Below are positions 40,671 through 42,540 of a DNA stretch of 42,540 nucleotides, in pieces. The notes under the pieces were generated by a model, which saw only the letters and a list, made by a program, of their open reading frames with translations, ran no database searches and was not told the DNA's origin. A program made the translations under genes and the position numbers. Position 1 is the stretch's first letter, and each line of letters opens with the position of its first letter. The stretch is from Planctomycetota bacterium (GTDB lineage: Bacteria > Planctomycetota > UBA1135 > GCA-002686595), in NCBI GenBank assembly GCA_030746555.1, contig JASLMK010000007.1, positions 1 through 42,540 of the forward strand, read 5' to 3'.

Positions 40671-40693
40671 TCGCGGCTCGGGGACCGCGGCAG

Positions 40694-40702
40694 AGTCTAG
40701 CC
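40694..40702 (-). promoter_or_regulatory. Extended -10 promoter GGCTAGACT of the methyltransferase gene
   Basis: On the minus strand GGCTAGACT occupies 40702-40694 and ends 23 nt before ATG 40670, the same distance as GGCTACAAT before rimO. Confidence 0.45.
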
Positions 40703-40791
40703 GTCATGCACTACCAGCCCTCAGCCCAGAACGCCCAATCGCACTGCCGAGGGAACGCGCTCGCAACGCCCTGACGAAACCGCCCGGCGCC

Positions 40792-42324
40792 TTGCTCAAG
40801 CACATCGGATCCAACTGGGCCCTGAACATCACCGGCATCGGGGTGATGCTCGTGCTGTCGCCCTTCATGGAGCACGAGCTCGGCAAGGGCGCCTACGGTG
40901 TGTGGATTGCGATCGCCGCCGCAACCGGCATCCTCGACCTGTTGGCCCTCGGCGTGCCGATGGCCTCGGTGCGCTTCGTCTCCGAGCACCTCGCCGCCGA
41001 CGAGCTCGACGATGTCAACGCCGTGGTCTCCACCGGGCTGGCGATCTGCCTCGCCACCGGAGCAGTCGTGATCGCCCTCGGACTCCTGTTCCTGCTCGGA
41101 TTCCAGGAGGCCCTCCTGACGACTCCCAAGTGGGCCGATCTGCCTTCGGCGACCCTCGAGCAGGCCCCGCTGGCCTTCGTCGTGTCGGTCGTGCGCATCG
41201 CCGCCAGCTTCGCAATGCGCCTGCCCATCGCGGTGTTCGACGCCCACCAGGACTTCGCCCTGCGCAACGGAATCCTGATCGGCGGCATCCTGTTTCGGCT
41301 CGGCGCCATGGTCGCCCTCCTCTCGGCCACCGCCTCCATCGTCGTCGTGCCGGCCGTGATGGGCGCCGAGATCGTGCTGGTCTTCCTCTGCCTGGCCGCG
41401 GTGATGCGCCGCCGCTACCCGGGAATCCGCTACGACCTCGGCACGGTCCGCCGCGCCAAGGTCCGCACGATCATGGGCTTCGGCGTCTTCGGCAGCCTCC
41501 TCAACTTCGGCGTCCTGCTCGCCTACCAGTGCGACGCCCTGGTCATCGGACACTACCTGGAGCCCGAGCAGATCACGTCCTTCGACTTCGGGAACAAGTT
41601 CTTCCTGCCGCTGGGCCAGTTCATGATCGGCATCGGCACGGTCGTGATGCCCCTGGCCGTCCGTCTCAAGGCCCGGGGCGCCCTCGACGAGCTGCGGGCC
41701 GTGTTCTTCAAGTGGTCCAAGATCAGCCTCTCGATCGTGGGCTGCATCGGCCTCTACCTCGCCGTGCTGGGTCCCGAGTTCCTCGGCACCTGGATCGCCC
41801 CCGCCTACGAGACGGAGTCGGGGCCGATCACCCAGATCCTGATGCCCTCGTTCGCGATGTACCTCACGGTCAGGGCGGTCGCCCTGCCGGTCCTGCTCGG
41901 GGTCGGCCGCCCCGCCCGCGCGGTCGTCGGCCTGGTTGTGATGGGTGCGGTCAACCTGGCCGTGAGCATGGTCCTAGTGCAAACCCACGGCATCGTGGGC
42001 GTGGCCGTCGCCACCGCCGTGCCCAACGTGGCCTACGCGGCCTGGCTGCTCTACCTCACCTGCCTCGAGCTCGACACCCGCGTCGGCGCCTACCTGCGCT
42101 ACGTCGTCATGCGGCCGGTCGTGGGGATGCTCCCGTCGCTGGCCTTCCTGCTCACGCTCAAGCTGGGCGTGGGCATCGAGGGTTGGGGCGAGCTGATCGC
42201 CGCCGGCGTGGGGATGGTCGCGATCTACTGCGCCACCTGGGTGTTCTTCGTCTACCGCGGCGACGCGCACCTCGACCTGCGGGCGGAGCTCGCTGCGCGG
42301 TGGACGGCACACCGCGACGGGTGA
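40792..42324 (+). CDS. Polysaccharide/oligosaccharide flippase-like membrane protein (MATE/MOP superfamily)
   Basis: A polytopic protein of about 510 residues with 12 to 14 membrane segments and the layout of Wzx-type flippases: a start LLKHIGSNWALNITGIGVML, a first loop with FMEHELGKGAYGVWIA, and IGHYLEPEQITSFDFGNKFF mid-protein. Such proteins move lipid-linked glycans across the membrane. The start is unclear: no ATG or GTG lies in frame near the conserved region, so TTG 40792 is proposed; a CTG at 40771 is possible. The frame is open further upstream but overlaps the divergent methyltransferase. Only about 42 bp separate the stop from the repeat element at the end. Confidence 0.8.
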   Translation: MLKHIGSNWALNITGIGVMLVLSPFMEHELGKGAYGVWIAIAAATGILDLLALGVPMASVRFVSEHLAADELDDVNAVVSTGLAICLATGAVVIALGLLFLLGFQEALLTTPKWADLPSATLEQAPLAFVVSVVRIAASFAMRLPIAVFDAHQDFALRNGILIGGILFRLGAMVALLSATASIVVVPAVMGAEIVLVFLCLAAVMRRRYPGIRYDLGTVRRAKVRTIMGFGVFGSLLNFGVLLAYQCDALVIGHYLEPEQITSFDFGNKFFLPLGQFMIGIGTVVMPLAVRLKARGALDELRAVFFKWSKISLSIVGCIGLYLAVLGPEFLGTWIAPAYETESGPITQILMPSFAMYLTVRAVALPVLLGVGRPARAVVGLVVMGAVNLAVSMVLVQTHGIVGVAVATAVPNVAYAAWLLYLTCLELDTRVGAYLRYVVMRPVVGMLPSLAFLLTLKLGVGIEGWGELIAAGVGMVAIYCATWVFFVYRGDAHLDLRAELAARWTAHRDG

Positions 42325-42366
42325 GACGGCGCTCCCCACCCGGCCGCGACCGGGCCTCGCACTCTC

Positions 42367-42540
42367 AGCCCGGATTATTCATGAAGACGTGCACGAGACA
42401 CAGCAACTCGGTTCCTGGTGGTGCTTTGCGGGTTCTGGCGACGCAGGCGACCCTGAACGGGTCGTCGAGGAAGCCAGGTTTTCGAAAAGCGCCGCCAGGG
42501 GCCGAGAGGCCGTCGAAGACGGCCGGTTGCGAAGTCTGGT
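42367..42540. mobile_element. Truncated copy of the ~200-bp inverted-repeat element (left end)
   Basis: The copy begins with the terminal repeat at 42367-42394, continues through 32 bp not seen in the first copy, and then shares 42427-42540 with positions 1-114 (one mismatch). The right 26 bp lie outside the window. It is in the same orientation as the copy at 1-140, so the window is bounded by direct copies. It carries the same two internal hairpins. Confidence 0.65.

Overview
The window is a gene-dense, very GC-rich bacterial chromosome segment holding about 36 protein genes and one tRNA. By eye the third codon positions are almost all G or C. Most genes are universal housekeeping genes. 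The accessory content is a secreted EF-hand protein, an ECF sigma factor next to secreted TPR-type proteins, carboxypeptidase-regulatory-like repeats, and frequent GTG and TTG starts. Together these suggest a high-GC member of the Planctomycetota or a related lineage. That is an inference from gene content; no rRNA is present to test it.

Layout. Positions 1-140 and 42367-42540 are two truncated copies of one roughly 200-bp structured repeat with imperfect inverted ends, so the contig probably stops inside a repeat at both sides. From 277 to about 2180 lie a small DUF2203-like gene and a secreted EF-hand/SHOCT-like repeat protein. From 2583 to 8709, on the plus strand, run a split transketolase (C-terminal half first), an S41 peptidase, tsaD, larB and carA. 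From 8725 to 15153, on the minus strand, is a tightly overlapping chain: rimO, pgsA, pgpA, a HAMP/PP2C-like membrane protein, a MazG-like gene and priA. From 15199 to 24803, also minus, is the series aroF, tpiA, secG, pyrE, yicC, gmk, coaC, coaB, ftsK and a second FtsK-like gene. From 24946 to 34507 come an HD hydrolase, a membrane-anchored beta-sandwich repeat protein, a GMC oxidoreductase, a cysteine desulfurase-thiI pair, a polytopic GT-C-like protein and a divergent sigma-54-type regulator. From 34558 to the end are a small unknown gene running into an antisense tRNA-Val, UDP-glucose dehydrogenase, an ECF sigma/TPR pair, another secreted TPR-like protein, a DUF523 gene, a methyltransferase and a polysaccharide-flippase-like protein.

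The most unusual object is the FtsK-like gene at 15199-16677. It keeps an N-terminal membrane region, an acidic linker and the C-terminal FtsK gamma winged helix, but it has no motor ATPase, and it sits directly downstream of a complete ftsK. Other points of interest are a PP2C-like protein lacking two metal-binding acids, a sigma-54-type regulator with an altered receiver, Walker B and GAFTGA motif, and a recurrent extended -10 promoter (G[G/C]CTAnnnT) that in three cases lies 7 nt before a start codon, suggesting leaderless mRNAs. Neighbouring genes very often overlap by 4 bp (ATGA, GTGA or TTGA), indicating extensive translational coupling.
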